This document shows positions 18,089-26,239 of a stretch of 44,463 bases of DNA, one piece after another. Numbering within the stretch: the stretch's first letter is position 1; the number at the start of each line of letters is the position of its first letter. Origin of the DNA: Ochrobactrum sp. RH2CCR150 (lineage in GTDB: Bacteria; Pseudomonadota; Alphaproteobacteria; Rhizobiales; Rhizobiaceae); the NCBI GenBank assembly GCA_014138095.1, contig JACGXE010000024.1, positions 1 to 44,463 on the forward strand, given 5' to 3'. The notes beneath the pieces are model-generated. The model made no database searches, was not told the origin of the DNA, and saw only the letters and a list, made by a program, of their open reading frames with translations. Both the position numbers and the translations under genes were made by a program.

Positions 18089-20803
18089 ATGGAAAAGAAC
18101 CTAGCCCGCTATATCTGGTCCACGACGCGCGCCCAGCAAGCCTGGATTCTTTTTGTCGTCGCCGTTTCGATGATCCCCTATTTCCTGTCATTTGATCTGC
18201 CCAAACAGATCATCAACGGCCCCATTCAGGGCATAGGTTTTGAGAAGCCGGGCGCTACGCAGACTTTCATGCGCATCACCTATGATTTCCCGATTGTGGG
18301 CGAGGTGGTCTTCTTCGGCGGTCTGCAACTTAACCGCGTCCAGATGCTCGTCGGCCTCAGCATGGTGTTCCTGCTGCTGGTGGTGATCAACGGTCTCTTC
18401 AAGCTCTACATCAATACCTATAAGGGCAGGCTCGGCGAGCGCATGCTGCGCCGCATCCGCTTTGATCTCGTGGACCGTGTGCTGCGTTTTCCACCATTCC
18501 ATTTCAAGCGGGTGCGCTCTGCGGAAATCGCGACCATGATCAAGGATGAAGTGGAGCCGCTCGGAGGCTTTACCGGCGACGCCTTTGTACAGCCGGCCCT
18601 CCTTGGGGGGCAGGCTGTTACGGCGCTCGCCTTCATTCTGATGCAGAATTTCTGGCTCGGCATGATTGCTGCGATCATTGTTGCCGCGCAGGGCATTATC
18701 ATTCCCCGGATGCGCAAGCGGCTTCTGGAACTTGGGCGTCAGCGCCAGCTGTCAGCGCGTGAGCTTTCGGGCCGCGTGGGCGAAATCGTCGAGGGCATCA
18801 GCGCCATCCACAGCAACGACACGTCGAATTTCGAGCGCGCCGATATCGCCAATCGACTGGGCCACATCTTCACCATCCGCTATAATCTCTATCAGTGGAA
18901 ATTTCTGGTCAAGTTCATCAATAATTTCCTGGCGCAGGTCACGCCATTCCTGTTCTACATGATCGGCGGCTTTCTGGCGCTTCAGGGCCGGCTCGACATT
19001 GGTCAGCTCGTCGCCGTCATCAACGCCTACAAGGATCTGCCTGGTCCGCTCAAGGAACTGATCGACTGGGACCAGAACCGGCAGGATGTGCAGGTCAAAT
19101 ATGCTCAGGTCGTCGAGCAGTTCAGCGTCGATAATCTCATCAACCCGAAGGTACAGTCCGTCCACTACGATACAGTTTCCCCGCTTGATCAGCCACTTGT
19201 CGTCACCAATGTCACGGTGCAGGACGACAGCGGCGCGTCGCTTCTGGAACATCTCAGCATCGAGTTGAAGCCGACCGAGACTGTAGCACTGATCGGGCCT
19301 GCTGGCAGCGGCAGCGACGTTTTTGCCGAACTGCTCGGTCGGCTCGTCTGGCCCTCGACGGGACGGGTCTCAATCGACAGTCACGATCTTCTCGAGTTGC
19401 CTGAATCGGTTACAGGGCGGCGCATTGCCTATGCGTCGGGCGATGGCTATTTCTTCAGCGGTTCCTTACGCGATAATCTGCTCTATGGGCTGAAACATGC
19501 GCCGCTGACCAAGGTCGCCTATGAGGGCGATGACGCAGAAAAACGGCGCTGGGAAATCGCAGAAGCGCGCCGCGCACGAAACCCTGATTTCGACCTCAAC
19601 AGCGACTGGGTCGATTACGCGGCGATGGGAATTAAGGGGCGGGACGAGCTTTACGCCATTGTGCGCCCTGTCCTCGATGCGGTGATGGTGACCCATGACA
19701 TTTTCGACATAGCGCTTCTGTCAAAGGTCGATACGGTTGCTCATCCCGAATTCATCGGGCGGATCGTTGAACTCAGGCAGGCGTTGCGCCAGCGGCTTGA
19801 TGGCAGCGATATGGCCGAACTCGTCATTCCTTTCGAGCCGGATGTCTATAACGCGCAGGCGACGGTGGGTGAAAATCTCCTGTTCGGTGTGCTCGACCGC
19901 TCCTCCATGACTATCCGGCAATTGGCGGCGCATCCGTTTTTCCGGGATGTTATCGGCGAGAACGATCTTCTCGCCGATCTCTACGCGATGAGTCTCGAAA
20001 TCGCGGAAAATGCAATTGAGCTTTTCCGAGATCTGCCGCCGGATCATCCCTTCTTCCAGCAACTGACCTTCATGCGTCCTGAAGACATTCCCGATTACGA
20101 GACGCTTTTGCAACGGGTGAAGGGGCTCAGTGTTGATGCCGTGTCGGATGATGATCGCGTCAGCATTGTGCGTCTAAGCTTCGCCTATATTGAGCCACGG
20201 CATCGCTTCGGCCTTCTGACTGAAGCGTTGAAGGCCAAGATCGTAAAGGCGCGAACCCGCTTTCTGCGAGATACGCCGAAGGATTTACGTGCCGTTATCG
20301 AGCCCTACGAGCCGGATCGTTTCATCAAGCACGCCACGCTTCTCGATAATCTTCTGTTCGGCAAGATAAGCTACGGGAAGGTGAACGCGTCGGAGAAGAT
20401 TCGATCGACCCTTATCGATCTTTTTGAGGAAACAGGTCAGCAGCGTACAATCATGATCATCGGCCTCGATTTTGATGTTGGTTCGGGCGGCAAGCGGTTG
20501 ACCAGCGTGCAGCGTCAGAAGATCAATATGGCGCGGGCTTTGCTGAAACATGCCGATTATGTGGTGTTCAACCGGCCGTTGCCGTCGCTGGATCAGCGTA
20601 TCCAGATCCAGATCGCGGGAAACATCATGCATACGTTGCATAAAGAAGGTCATAAACCCGCGATACTATGGGCGCTGAGCAATTTTCCACTCGCCAGCGA
20701 CTTCGACCGCGTTATCGTGTTTGATCATGGACGCGTGGTGCAGGATGGCACCTATGAGGCACTGATACAGGAAGATGGGCCGCTCAAGGAGTTGCTGTCG
20801 TAA
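18089..20803 (+). CDS. ABC-exporter-like membrane protein with a degenerate ATPase domain
   Basis: A 904-residue inner-membrane protein. Residues 1-330 are an exporter-type transmembrane domain with helices near 18-36, 84-104, 170-205 and 275-300. The ATPase-like part (about 365-904) is much longer than the usual 240 residues. Its Walker A is GPAGSGSD at 403-410, with Ser409 in place of the essential Lys. The signature is LTSVQ. Walker B Asp and catalytic Glu are N828 and R829, and the switch His is N865. Three Q-loop-like segments ending NLLYG or NLLFG occur at 448-467, 582-600 and 740-758. ATP hydrolysis by this chain therefore looks unlikely. The start at 18089 has only a weak ribosome site. 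The next gene, a cNMP-binding protein, follows by 22 bases. Possible roles are a regulated channel, a scaffold, or a partner of another ATPase. Confidence 0.85.
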   Translation: MEKNLARYIWSTTRAQQAWILFVVAVSMIPYFLSFDLPKQIINGPIQGIGFEKPGATQTFMRITYDFPIVGEVVFFGGLQLNRVQMLVGLSMVFLLLVVINGLFKLYINTYKGRLGERMLRRIRFDLVDRVLRFPPFHFKRVRSAEIATMIKDEVEPLGGFTGDAFVQPALLGGQAVTALAFILMQNFWLGMIAAIIVAAQGIIIPRMRKRLLELGRQRQLSARELSGRVGEIVEGISAIHSNDTSNFERADIANRLGHIFTIRYNLYQWKFLVKFINNFLAQVTPFLFYMIGGFLALQGRLDIGQLVAVINAYKDLPGPLKELIDWDQNRQDVQVKYAQVVEQFSVDNLINPKVQSVHYDTVSPLDQPLVVTNVTVQDDSGASLLEHLSIELKPTETVALIGPAGSGSDVFAELLGRLVWPSTGRVSIDSHDLLELPESVTGRRIAYASGDGYFFSGSLRDNLLYGLKHAPLTKVAYEGDDAEKRRWEIAEARRARNPDFDLNSDWVDYAAMGIKGRDELYAIVRPVLDAVMVTHDIFDIALLSKVDTVAHPEFIGRIVELRQALRQRLDGSDMAELVIPFEPDVYNAQATVGENLLFGVLDRSSMTIRQLAAHPFFRDVIGENDLLADLYAMSLEIAENAIELFRDLPPDHPFFQQLTFMRPEDIPDYETLLQRVKGLSVDAVSDDDRVSIVRLSFAYIEPRHRFGLLTEALKAKIVKARTRFLRDTPKDLRAVIEPYEPDRFIKHATLLDNLLFGKISYGKVNASEKIRSTLIDLFEETGQQRTIMIIGLDFDVGSGGKRLTSVQRQKINMARALLKHADYVVFNRPLPSLDQRIQIQIAGNIMHTLHKEGHKPAILWALSNFPLASDFDRVIVFDHGRVVQDGTYEALIQEDGPLKELLS

Positions 20804-20825
20804 AGCGTGATGAAAGGGGAAATCG

Positions 20826-21293
20826 ATGTTGTTGAAGGATGAGGTCGAAATGCTGCGGCGCATGCCGTTCTTTGCCGGTATAGAGCCGTCGAAGCTGAAG
20901 CTTCTCGCCTTCACCTCTGATCGCATGACCTTTAAGCCCGGAGAGACACTGTTCCATCAGGGCGACATATCCGATGCTGCCTATGTGATCCTCTTGGGCA
21001 GCGCGGATATTCTGGTCGATTCACCCGGTGGACCGATCAAGGTTGCCGAAGCCCAGCCGAATTCAATCGTCGGTGAAATAGGTATTCTTTGTGATATGGG
21101 GCGCACCGCCACGGTGAGGGCGGCGACACCGCTGGAAACCTTGCGCATCAGCAAGGAACACTTCACGAAAATTCTCAGCGACTACCCGGAAATGGCCGTC
21201 ACGATCATGCGGGAATTGGCAAAACGGCTCGGCCAGACCACTGCCGAACTAACACTCGAGCGCAGTCGCCATCAGAGTAAACATTCTGATTGA
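20826..21293 (+). CDS. stand-alone cyclic-nucleotide-binding domain protein
   Basis: A 155-residue soluble protein consisting almost only of a cNMP-binding domain (about residues 10-135). The phosphate-binding cassette reads GEIGILCDMGRTATVRA, keeping the Glu that binds the ribose hydroxyl and the Arg that binds the cyclic phosphate, so it should bind cAMP or cGMP. There is no DNA-binding helix-turn-helix after it, unlike Crp; the tail is a charged helix that could contact a partner. AAAGGGGAA gives a strong ribosome binding site before ATG 20826, and the gene is 22 bases after the ABC-like gene. The likely job is to transmit the signal of the cyclase at 14434 to the membrane protein; this is inference. 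Confidence 0.88.
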   Translation: MLLKDEVEMLRRMPFFAGIEPSKLKLLAFTSDRMTFKPGETLFHQGDISDAAYVILLGSADILVDSPGGPIKVAEAQPNSIVGEIGILCDMGRTATVRAATPLETLRISKEHFTKILSDYPEMAVTIMRELAKRLGQTTAELTLERSRHQSKHSD

Positions 21294-21641
21294 AAGGACG
21301 GGTGGTTCGAAGTTAATGCCTGGTGGCCTCTCCATCTTGATGGCCTGTTCGAATTGAAAACGCTATATGATGCCAGGTTCTATCGTTCATGTTCCGGAGT
21401 ATAAATGGTTAGCTCTAAACCGCGACTGCCATTGATATAGCAGCCTGTAGCGTTGTTACGAAAATACCGACGATTAGTCCGGTCTAGAATGATTTTAGAG
21501 GCGAAATCCAGCTCACGACCCAATAGATCAACACCGAATTTTTTTTGATCGATCATCATGCAAACCATTTGATAAACAGTACTACTATTGCGCCCCTGCG
21601 AATGATAACAACGATCAAGGTTCATCAGTTGTGAAAATGGT
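21294..21641. other. 348-base intergenic region between the polysaccharide locus and the LacI-family gene
   Basis: No convincing gene is seen. The region is more A/T-rich than its neighbours. The first part has GGCC-flanked CCATCTTGATGG (a CCATC/GATGG hairpin) between two TTCGAA sites, possibly a terminator remnant for the cNMP-binding gene. A minus-strand frame covers 21380-21626 and runs into the LacI-family gene, but it has no support as a protein and I could not assign it. The promoter for the LacI-family gene must lie here; no clear -35/-10 pair was picked out. Confidence 0.4.
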
Positions 21642-22655
21642 ATGGCTCTGAAATCGGCGACCCTTAAGGATGTGGCTGCGTTAGCGAATGTATCGCGCGC
21701 CACTGCTGCCCGCGCACTCAACAGTTACGGCTATGTTGGTGATGAAACGGCCCAGAAGGTTCAGGCTGCTGCGGAGAAACTGGGATACAGAGGCAATCGA
21801 CTGGCCCAGGCTCTGCGCAGCGGGCAGTTGCCGATTATCGGCTGCGTTCTTGGTGACATACAAAATCCGTTTTTTGCTAAAATTGCCCATGATGTCGAAG
21901 TGCTGGCGCGCGAAGAGGGGCACAATCTCATCATTGCGAGCAGTGAAGAACAACTGGATCAGGAAAAATCACTGCTGGCCAGCCTTCAGTCGTTGAGCAT
22001 TCGCGGTTTCATCGTGGCACCGACATCAGCTGAAGACAGTTCACATCTGCAACGTCTGATAGCCGAAAACGTACCCCTGGTCCTCATCGATCGCGCAGCG
22101 CAGGGTGTCGAGTGCGATAGTGTTGTGGTCGACAATGAAGGTGGCGCACGCAAAGCCATTGAATATCTGATCGAAATGGGGCATCGCGATATTGCGCTTT
22201 TGCAGGATGATGCACGCATCTTCACATCACGCGAGCGTTTCAACGGCTATAAGGCTGCGTTGCTTGCACATGGCATCGAACCCAGTGAAAAATTGATCTG
22301 CGTCGCACAGTCGACGGTTGAGTATGCCGTGGATGCAACCATCCGCTTGTTCAGTCAAAAAAAACCTCCAACGGCACTTTTTACTGTCGACAGTTTGATG
22401 ACGCAGGGAGCGCTTTTAGCATTCCGATCGATGGGAATATCGATTCCCCACGATGTCTCTCTGATCGGTTTTGATGATTTTAATCTGGCGACTTTTACCG
22501 ATCCACAGATCACGGTCGTTGCCCAGCCGGTGTCGGAAATAGGTCGTGCTGCTGCCCGACTTTTGCTTGAAAAAATAGCAGGGAAAAAGAGACCGCCGGA
22601 GAAAATAAGCTTTGAAACCAAGCTGATAGTCCGAGGTTCGGTCAGCCGTCGATGA
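21642..22655 (+). CDS. LacI-family transcriptional regulator of the fructosamine operon
   Basis: A 337-residue repressor. The N-terminal helix-turn-helix covers about residues 6-28 (ATLKDVAALANVSRATAAR), followed by the hinge region RLAQALRSGQ and a periplasmic-binding-protein-like effector domain that starts IIGCVLGDIQNPFFAKI and has VVVDNEGGARKA and GFDDFNLATFTDP. The effector is probably the glycated substrate or a phosphorylated intermediate of the following genes. ATG 21642 has only a weak ribosome site, consistent with low expression. It stands 176 bases before frlB, and the perfect palindrome at 22736-22755 between them is its probable operator. Confidence 0.93.
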   Translation: MALKSATLKDVAALANVSRATAARALNSYGYVGDETAQKVQAAAEKLGYRGNRLAQALRSGQLPIIGCVLGDIQNPFFAKIAHDVEVLAREEGHNLIIASSEEQLDQEKSLLASLQSLSIRGFIVAPTSAEDSSHLQRLIAENVPLVLIDRAAQGVECDSVVVDNEGGARKAIEYLIEMGHRDIALLQDDARIFTSRERFNGYKAALLAHGIEPSEKLICVAQSTVEYAVDATIRLFSQKKPPTALFTVDSLMTQGALLAFRSMGISIPHDVSLIGFDDFNLATFTDPQITVVAQPVSEIGRAAARLLLEKIAGKKRPPEKISFETKLIVRGSVSRR

Positions 22656-22703
22656 TCCGACGAAGCTTGATTTTCTGCCTGCAAAAAAATTTCTGAAACC
22701 CAC

Positions 22704-22734
22704 TTGCCACAAGAAAAATCTTGTGTGCTAAATA
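22704..22734 (+). promoter_or_regulatory. possible promoter of the fructosamine operon
   Basis: TTGCCA at 22704-22709 is a fair -35 element, and the A/T-rich CTAAATA at 22728-22734 could be the -10 with 18-19 bases between. The palindrome at 22736-22755 starts immediately downstream, where bound repressor would block initiation. A second inverted repeat, CACAAGA (22708-22714) and TCTTGTG (22719-22725), lies inside the spacer and could bind another regulator. The -10 match is imperfect. Confidence 0.4.
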
Positions 22735-22735
22735 T

Positions 22736-22755
22736 ATGTGAGATCGATCTCACAT
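22736..22755. promoter_or_regulatory. LacI-family operator, perfect 20-base palindrome
   Basis: ATGTGAGATCGATCTCACAT is fully self-complementary and has the central CG step usual for LacI-family operators. It lies between the regulator gene and frlB, just after the presumed -10 element and about 77 bases before the frlB start. The likely ligand protein is the adjacent LacI-family regulator. Confidence 0.75.
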
Positions 22756-22831
22756 TGTCTCAACGAGTTTCAGGCGCAAAACCGGTTCGGGCTTTTCTCG
22801 AGGTTTCAACTGCGCAAACGGGAAGGTAGTA

Positions 22832-23845
22832 ATGCTCAACTTCGATAAAGATCGCTTTGTGAAAATACAGGGCGGCGCGGTCGCAATTGCAGAGGATGTG
22901 CGCTCTCTGATGCGCAGGCTGCTCGATGATGGTCTGGAACGCATTTTCTTCATGGGGACGGGCGGTGTGCAGTTTTTGACCCAGCCCGCAATCGAGATTG
23001 CCCGTAATGCAACCGTTTTCCCGGTGTCATCGGCATTTTCCGCTCAGGTTGTTCTAGAGGCGCCCGCCGGGTTGGACGAAAAGGCTCTTGTGATCCTTCC
23101 ATCGCTGTCCGGGACGACCAAGGAAAGCGTGCAGCTACTGGCATTCTTGAAGAAGAAGGGCGTGAAAACGTTATCGCTCACTGGTCACAAGGATACACCG
23201 CTGGGCCTTGATGCCGATTACAACTTCACCAATTTTGCAGAAGACGACACTTCTTCGGAATCGTTTTACCTGCAGACCCTCTTGATCGTGCTGGCACTGT
23301 TGGCTGAGCGCGGCGAATTTCCAGAATACGATGAAACCGTCTCCGAGTTGAAGCGCCTGCCCGAACTGCTGGTTTCGGTGAAGGAAAAATTTGAAGAAGG
23401 CGCAGCCGCGCTCGCGCAGGAAATCAAGGACGAGAAATATCACATCTTTACCGGCGCTGGTGCTGCGTGGCCAGAGGCCCACTATTACGGAATGTGTATT
23501 CTTGAAGAAATGCAATGGATCCGCACCCGTCCAGTTCATGCGTCCGATTTCTTCCACGGCACGCTCGAACTAGTTGAACCAGGCGTCAGCCTGTTCATAT
23601 TCAAGGGCGAGGATGCATGCCGTCCATTGACGGAGCGCGTCGAGAGTTTCGCAAAGCGTTACACGGATAAGGTTCGTATTCTGGACGCTGCTTCAGCCAG
23701 CCTCCCGGGCATTTCCCAAAAGACTCGCAGCCTGATCTCCCCAATCATCCTGGCAACCATGTTGGAACGTTTGAGTGCTCATCTGGAAGTGCTGCGCGAC
23801 CACCCGTTGACCACGCGGCGCTATTACAAACGTGTCGAGTACTAA
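22832..23845 (+). CDS. frlB: SIS-domain deglycase, fructoselysine-6-phosphate deglycase (FrlB) family
   Basis: A 337-residue cytoplasmic protein with two SIS (sugar isomerase) domains. Domain 1 shows FFMGTGGVQFLTQPA and LPSLSGTTKES, the serine-rich loop that binds sugar phosphate. The C-terminal part FFHGTLELVEPGVSLFIFKG and the ending RRYYKRVEY closely follow what I recall of E. coli FrlB. FrlB enzymes split 6-phosphofructosyl amino acids into glucose 6-phosphate and the free amino acid. GGAAGG gives a good ribosome site before ATG 22832. With the epimerase and kinase downstream it completes a phosphorylating Amadori-compound pathway. The exact amino acid part of the substrate is not known. 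Confidence 0.88.
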   Translation: MLNFDKDRFVKIQGGAVAIAEDVRSLMRRLLDDGLERIFFMGTGGVQFLTQPAIEIARNATVFPVSSAFSAQVVLEAPAGLDEKALVILPSLSGTTKESVQLLAFLKKKGVKTLSLTGHKDTPLGLDADYNFTNFAEDDTSSESFYLQTLLIVLALLAERGEFPEYDETVSELKRLPELLVSVKEKFEEGAAALAQEIKDEKYHIFTGAGAAWPEAHYYGMCILEEMQWIRTRPVHASDFFHGTLELVEPGVSLFIFKGEDACRPLTERVESFAKRYTDKVRILDAASASLPGISQKTRSLISPIILATMLERLSAHLEVLRDHPLTTRRYYKRVEY

Positions 23846-23853
23846 AAGCCTTT

Positions 23854-23878
23854 CCCGATCCGGTTCTACCGGATCGGG
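23854..23878 (+). terminator. intercistronic hairpin between frlB and the solute-binding protein gene
   Basis: CCCGATCCGG and CCGGATCGGG form a perfect 10-base stem with a TTCTA loop, 8 bases after the frlB stop. There is no run of T after it (GTTCCTGC follows), so it is more likely a processing or mRNA-stability hairpin that lowers read-through or protects one transcript end than a full terminator. Such hairpins are common beside binding-protein genes. Confidence 0.6.
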
Positions 23879-23932
23879 TTCCTGCATTCTGGCGACGTAA
23901 AGAAACAATAGCTAAAAGAGAGGAACTTCGAG

Positions 23933-25258
23933 ATGAAATGCAAAACGTTTTTGAGCACAACGAGCCTTGCTTCACTCCTGATGTTTGGATTGTTGGCTGG
24001 CAACATGAATGCAGCTCTCGCCAGTGACGCTGTGGTTGCGGAACCTGATGCTCCCGTCGAATATTCTGGCACGTTGAGCATTTTGACGAAGTTTGGCCTT
24101 CAGCAGCTTTCGCCCTATTTCGTGAACGCCGCCAAGGAATATGAGAAGCTTCACCCGGGCGTAAAAGTCGAGCTTATTCAAGAAAGCGACGATAGCGTGA
24201 AGGGGAAAACCAAGGCCCTGGTTGCGTCTAACTCGCTGCCAGATATTTACTTCACCTGGACTGGGAGCTGGGGCGAAAACTTTGTACGAGGCAATCGTGC
24301 TGTCGACCTGACCAAGATTATTGGTCCCGACACGCCATGGGGAAAACAGCTCGCCCATGCCGCCGTCAGCGCATTCCAGTATAATGGCAAATTATACGGA
24401 ATTCCGCTTTATCTAGACGCAAAGTTCATGGGCTATAACAAAGCCCTTTTTGACAAGGCCGGTGTGGCGGAACCGAAGAGTTTCGATGAACTGATCAGTG
24501 CCTGTGCGGCTCTGCGCAAGTCGGGTGTGACGCCGATTTCGTTCGGGAACAAGGAAGGCTGGCCGGCCGTGCATTTTGCGGGACAGTTGCTGGCCTATAA
24601 CGTTCCACAGGCGACGCTTGAAAAGGATTTCAACCCGAAGACGGCCGAATATTCGGATGCAGGCTATGTTGAAAGCCTGACGCAGCTGAAAAAACTCATC
24701 GACGATTGTTCGGACGGCGCAGGTACAAACGGCTCATCTTACGCTTCGGCATTGCAGCAGTTTAGCAACGCCAAATCCGCAATGTACTACCAAGAAATTA
24801 TCGAATTTGATCAAAGCACGGCAGATGGCGCACTGAAGAAGGAAGACTTTGGCTTTTTCAAACTGCCGGCAACAAAAGACGCAAAAGGTGATGTCAAATC
24901 AATAGAAGGTGCACCTGAAGGTTACATGATCAATTCAGCGTCGAAGAATATTCCGCTGGCTGTGGACTTCATGAAGTTTATCACCTCACCCGAAAACGGA
25001 AAGGTTTTGTCAGCCCCGCCTTATGGGCAGCCAAGCGCGACTGTTGGCGGATATTCGGCCGAAAGTATGAACCCGTCCGTCGTTGAAGGTCTAAAGGTTA
25101 TCGCGGGTTCGTCTTATCTGATGCCGTGGCTTGATACGGCTAATCCACCGCGCGTTGCATCTGTCTGGCTTTCAGGCCTCCAAGCTCTGATTGGTGGATC
25201 CATGACACCGGAACAGGTCATGGAAAAGGTAAAAAAGGCTGCAGCCTCTTCCCGATAA
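23933..25258 (+). CDS. ABC transporter substrate-binding protein, family 1 (sugar type)
   Basis: A 441-residue periplasmic protein. Residues 1-30 are a signal peptide (positive start, hydrophobic core SLASLLMFGLLAG, cleavage near ALASDA). The mature protein has the family 1 pattern: SILTKFG near the start, YEKLHPGVKVELIQ, LPDIYFTWTGSWGENF, YGIPLYLDAKFMGYNKALFDKAG and VDFMKFITSPENG. GAGAGGAAC upstream of ATG 23933 is a strong ribosome site. It feeds the permease pair 25274-27099. The substrate is predicted to be a fructosyl amino acid or related glycated amine from the surrounding enzymes. Confidence 0.93.
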   Translation: MKCKTFLSTTSLASLLMFGLLAGNMNAALASDAVVAEPDAPVEYSGTLSILTKFGLQQLSPYFVNAAKEYEKLHPGVKVELIQESDDSVKGKTKALVASNSLPDIYFTWTGSWGENFVRGNRAVDLTKIIGPDTPWGKQLAHAAVSAFQYNGKLYGIPLYLDAKFMGYNKALFDKAGVAEPKSFDELISACAALRKSGVTPISFGNKEGWPAVHFAGQLLAYNVPQATLEKDFNPKTAEYSDAGYVESLTQLKKLIDDCSDGAGTNGSSYASALQQFSNAKSAMYYQEIIEFDQSTADGALKKEDFGFFKLPATKDAKGDVKSIEGAPEGYMINSASKNIPLAVDFMKFITSPENGKVLSAPPYGQPSATVGGYSAESMNPSVVEGLKVIAGSSYLMPWLDTANPPRVASVWLSGLQALIGGSMTPEQVMEKVKKAAASSR

Positions 25259-25273
25259 GGATGTTATTGGCCG

Positions 25274-26239
25274 ATGACTGTCATGAAGCGTGAATATAGA
25301 GGGGAGGCGGCCAAAAACGGCTCCCCCCTGCCGGACGGGTCGTCATTCGACAAGTCCGGTTTGCTGGCGAAGTTGCTGTCGTTCCGCTGGGTTCTGATCG
25401 CGTTCGTTTTGATCTTATGGTTTGTCTACTATCCCATCATCGACAATTTTATCGTCAGCACGACAAATCAGGATATTTTTACTGGTGAGACTGCCTTTGT
25501 CGGTCTGGATAATTATCGGCGTCTGCAAGACGATCCGGTGATCTGGACGGCAATCTTAAACAACACGCTTTATGCTGTCATTTCGGTCGTATTCCAGGTG
25601 TTTGGCGCATTCGTGCTTGCTGCGATCATTGAAGGTTTGCAGCATGAGACCTGGCGCAGATTCTGGCGCGCTGTCTATTTCATACCATCAGCAATTTCGA
25701 TCACGGTGACGGGGCTGCTGTTCTACTTTATCTATCAGCCTGATATCGGCTTGCTGGATTCCGCGTTTAACCATCTTGGACTTGGCGCCTTGTCACGGGC
25801 ATGGCTGGGAGAAGAGCAGACCGCGATCTACTCGATCATTGCCATGAGCCAGTGGCAAGGCTTTGGTTATTCAACCCTTCTATTTGCGATAGCGATCCAG
25901 AAGATACCGCGCGAACTTTATGATGCGGCGACGATGGATGGTGCGGGTATGTGGCGTCGGCTGTGGAACATAACCTTTCCGCTGACACGCGAAATGACCG
26001 GTCTTATGGTGATCGTTACGATTACCGGAGCGTTTCAGGTCTTCAACGAAGTCATGGTTATGACAGGCGGTGGCCCCAACAACAGCAGTCAGGTGCTGGG
26101 AACATGGCTCTATCAACAGGGCTTTATTGAAAATGACTTCGGTTATGGCGCTGCTATCGCAACGGTGATTTTTATCATCACGCTGCTGACCGGCTTTGGA
26201 CAGCTCTGGTATACCAGAAAGCGGAGGGTGGAACTATGA
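25274..26239 (+). CDS. ABC transporter permease, MalF/UgpA type
   Basis: A 321-residue inner-membrane permease with six predicted helices; the first is at about residues 36-56 after a charged cytoplasmic N-terminus of roughly 35 residues. The EAA loop is ELYDAATMDGAGMWRRLWNITFPL, where the DGAG contacts the ATPase. The N-terminal sequence MTVMKREYRGE allows a start at 25274 or at the second ATG at 25283. It ends with a 4-base ATGA overlap with the second permease. It is one half of the sugar-type importer of the fructosamine operon. Confidence 0.92.
   Translation: MTVMKREYRGEAAKNGSPLPDGSSFDKSGLLAKLLSFRWVLIAFVLILWFVYYPIIDNFIVSTTNQDIFTGETAFVGLDNYRRLQDDPVIWTAILNNTLYAVISVVFQVFGAFVLAAIIEGLQHETWRRFWRAVYFIPSAISITVTGLLFYFIYQPDIGLLDSAFNHLGLGALSRAWLGEEQTAIYSIIAMSQWQGFGYSTLLFAIAIQKIPRELYDAATMDGAGMWRRLWNITFPLTREMTGLMVIVTITGAFQVFNEVMVMTGGGPNNSSQVLGTWLYQQGFIENDFGYGAAIATVIFIITLLTGFGQLWYTRKRRVEL

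Noticed and set aside
21380..21721. minus-strand frame across the gap before the LacI-family gene
   Set aside because: It overlaps the conserved helix-turn-helix coding part of the regulator, has no clear ribosome site and no recognised family. A remnant of a lost gene is possible but not supported.
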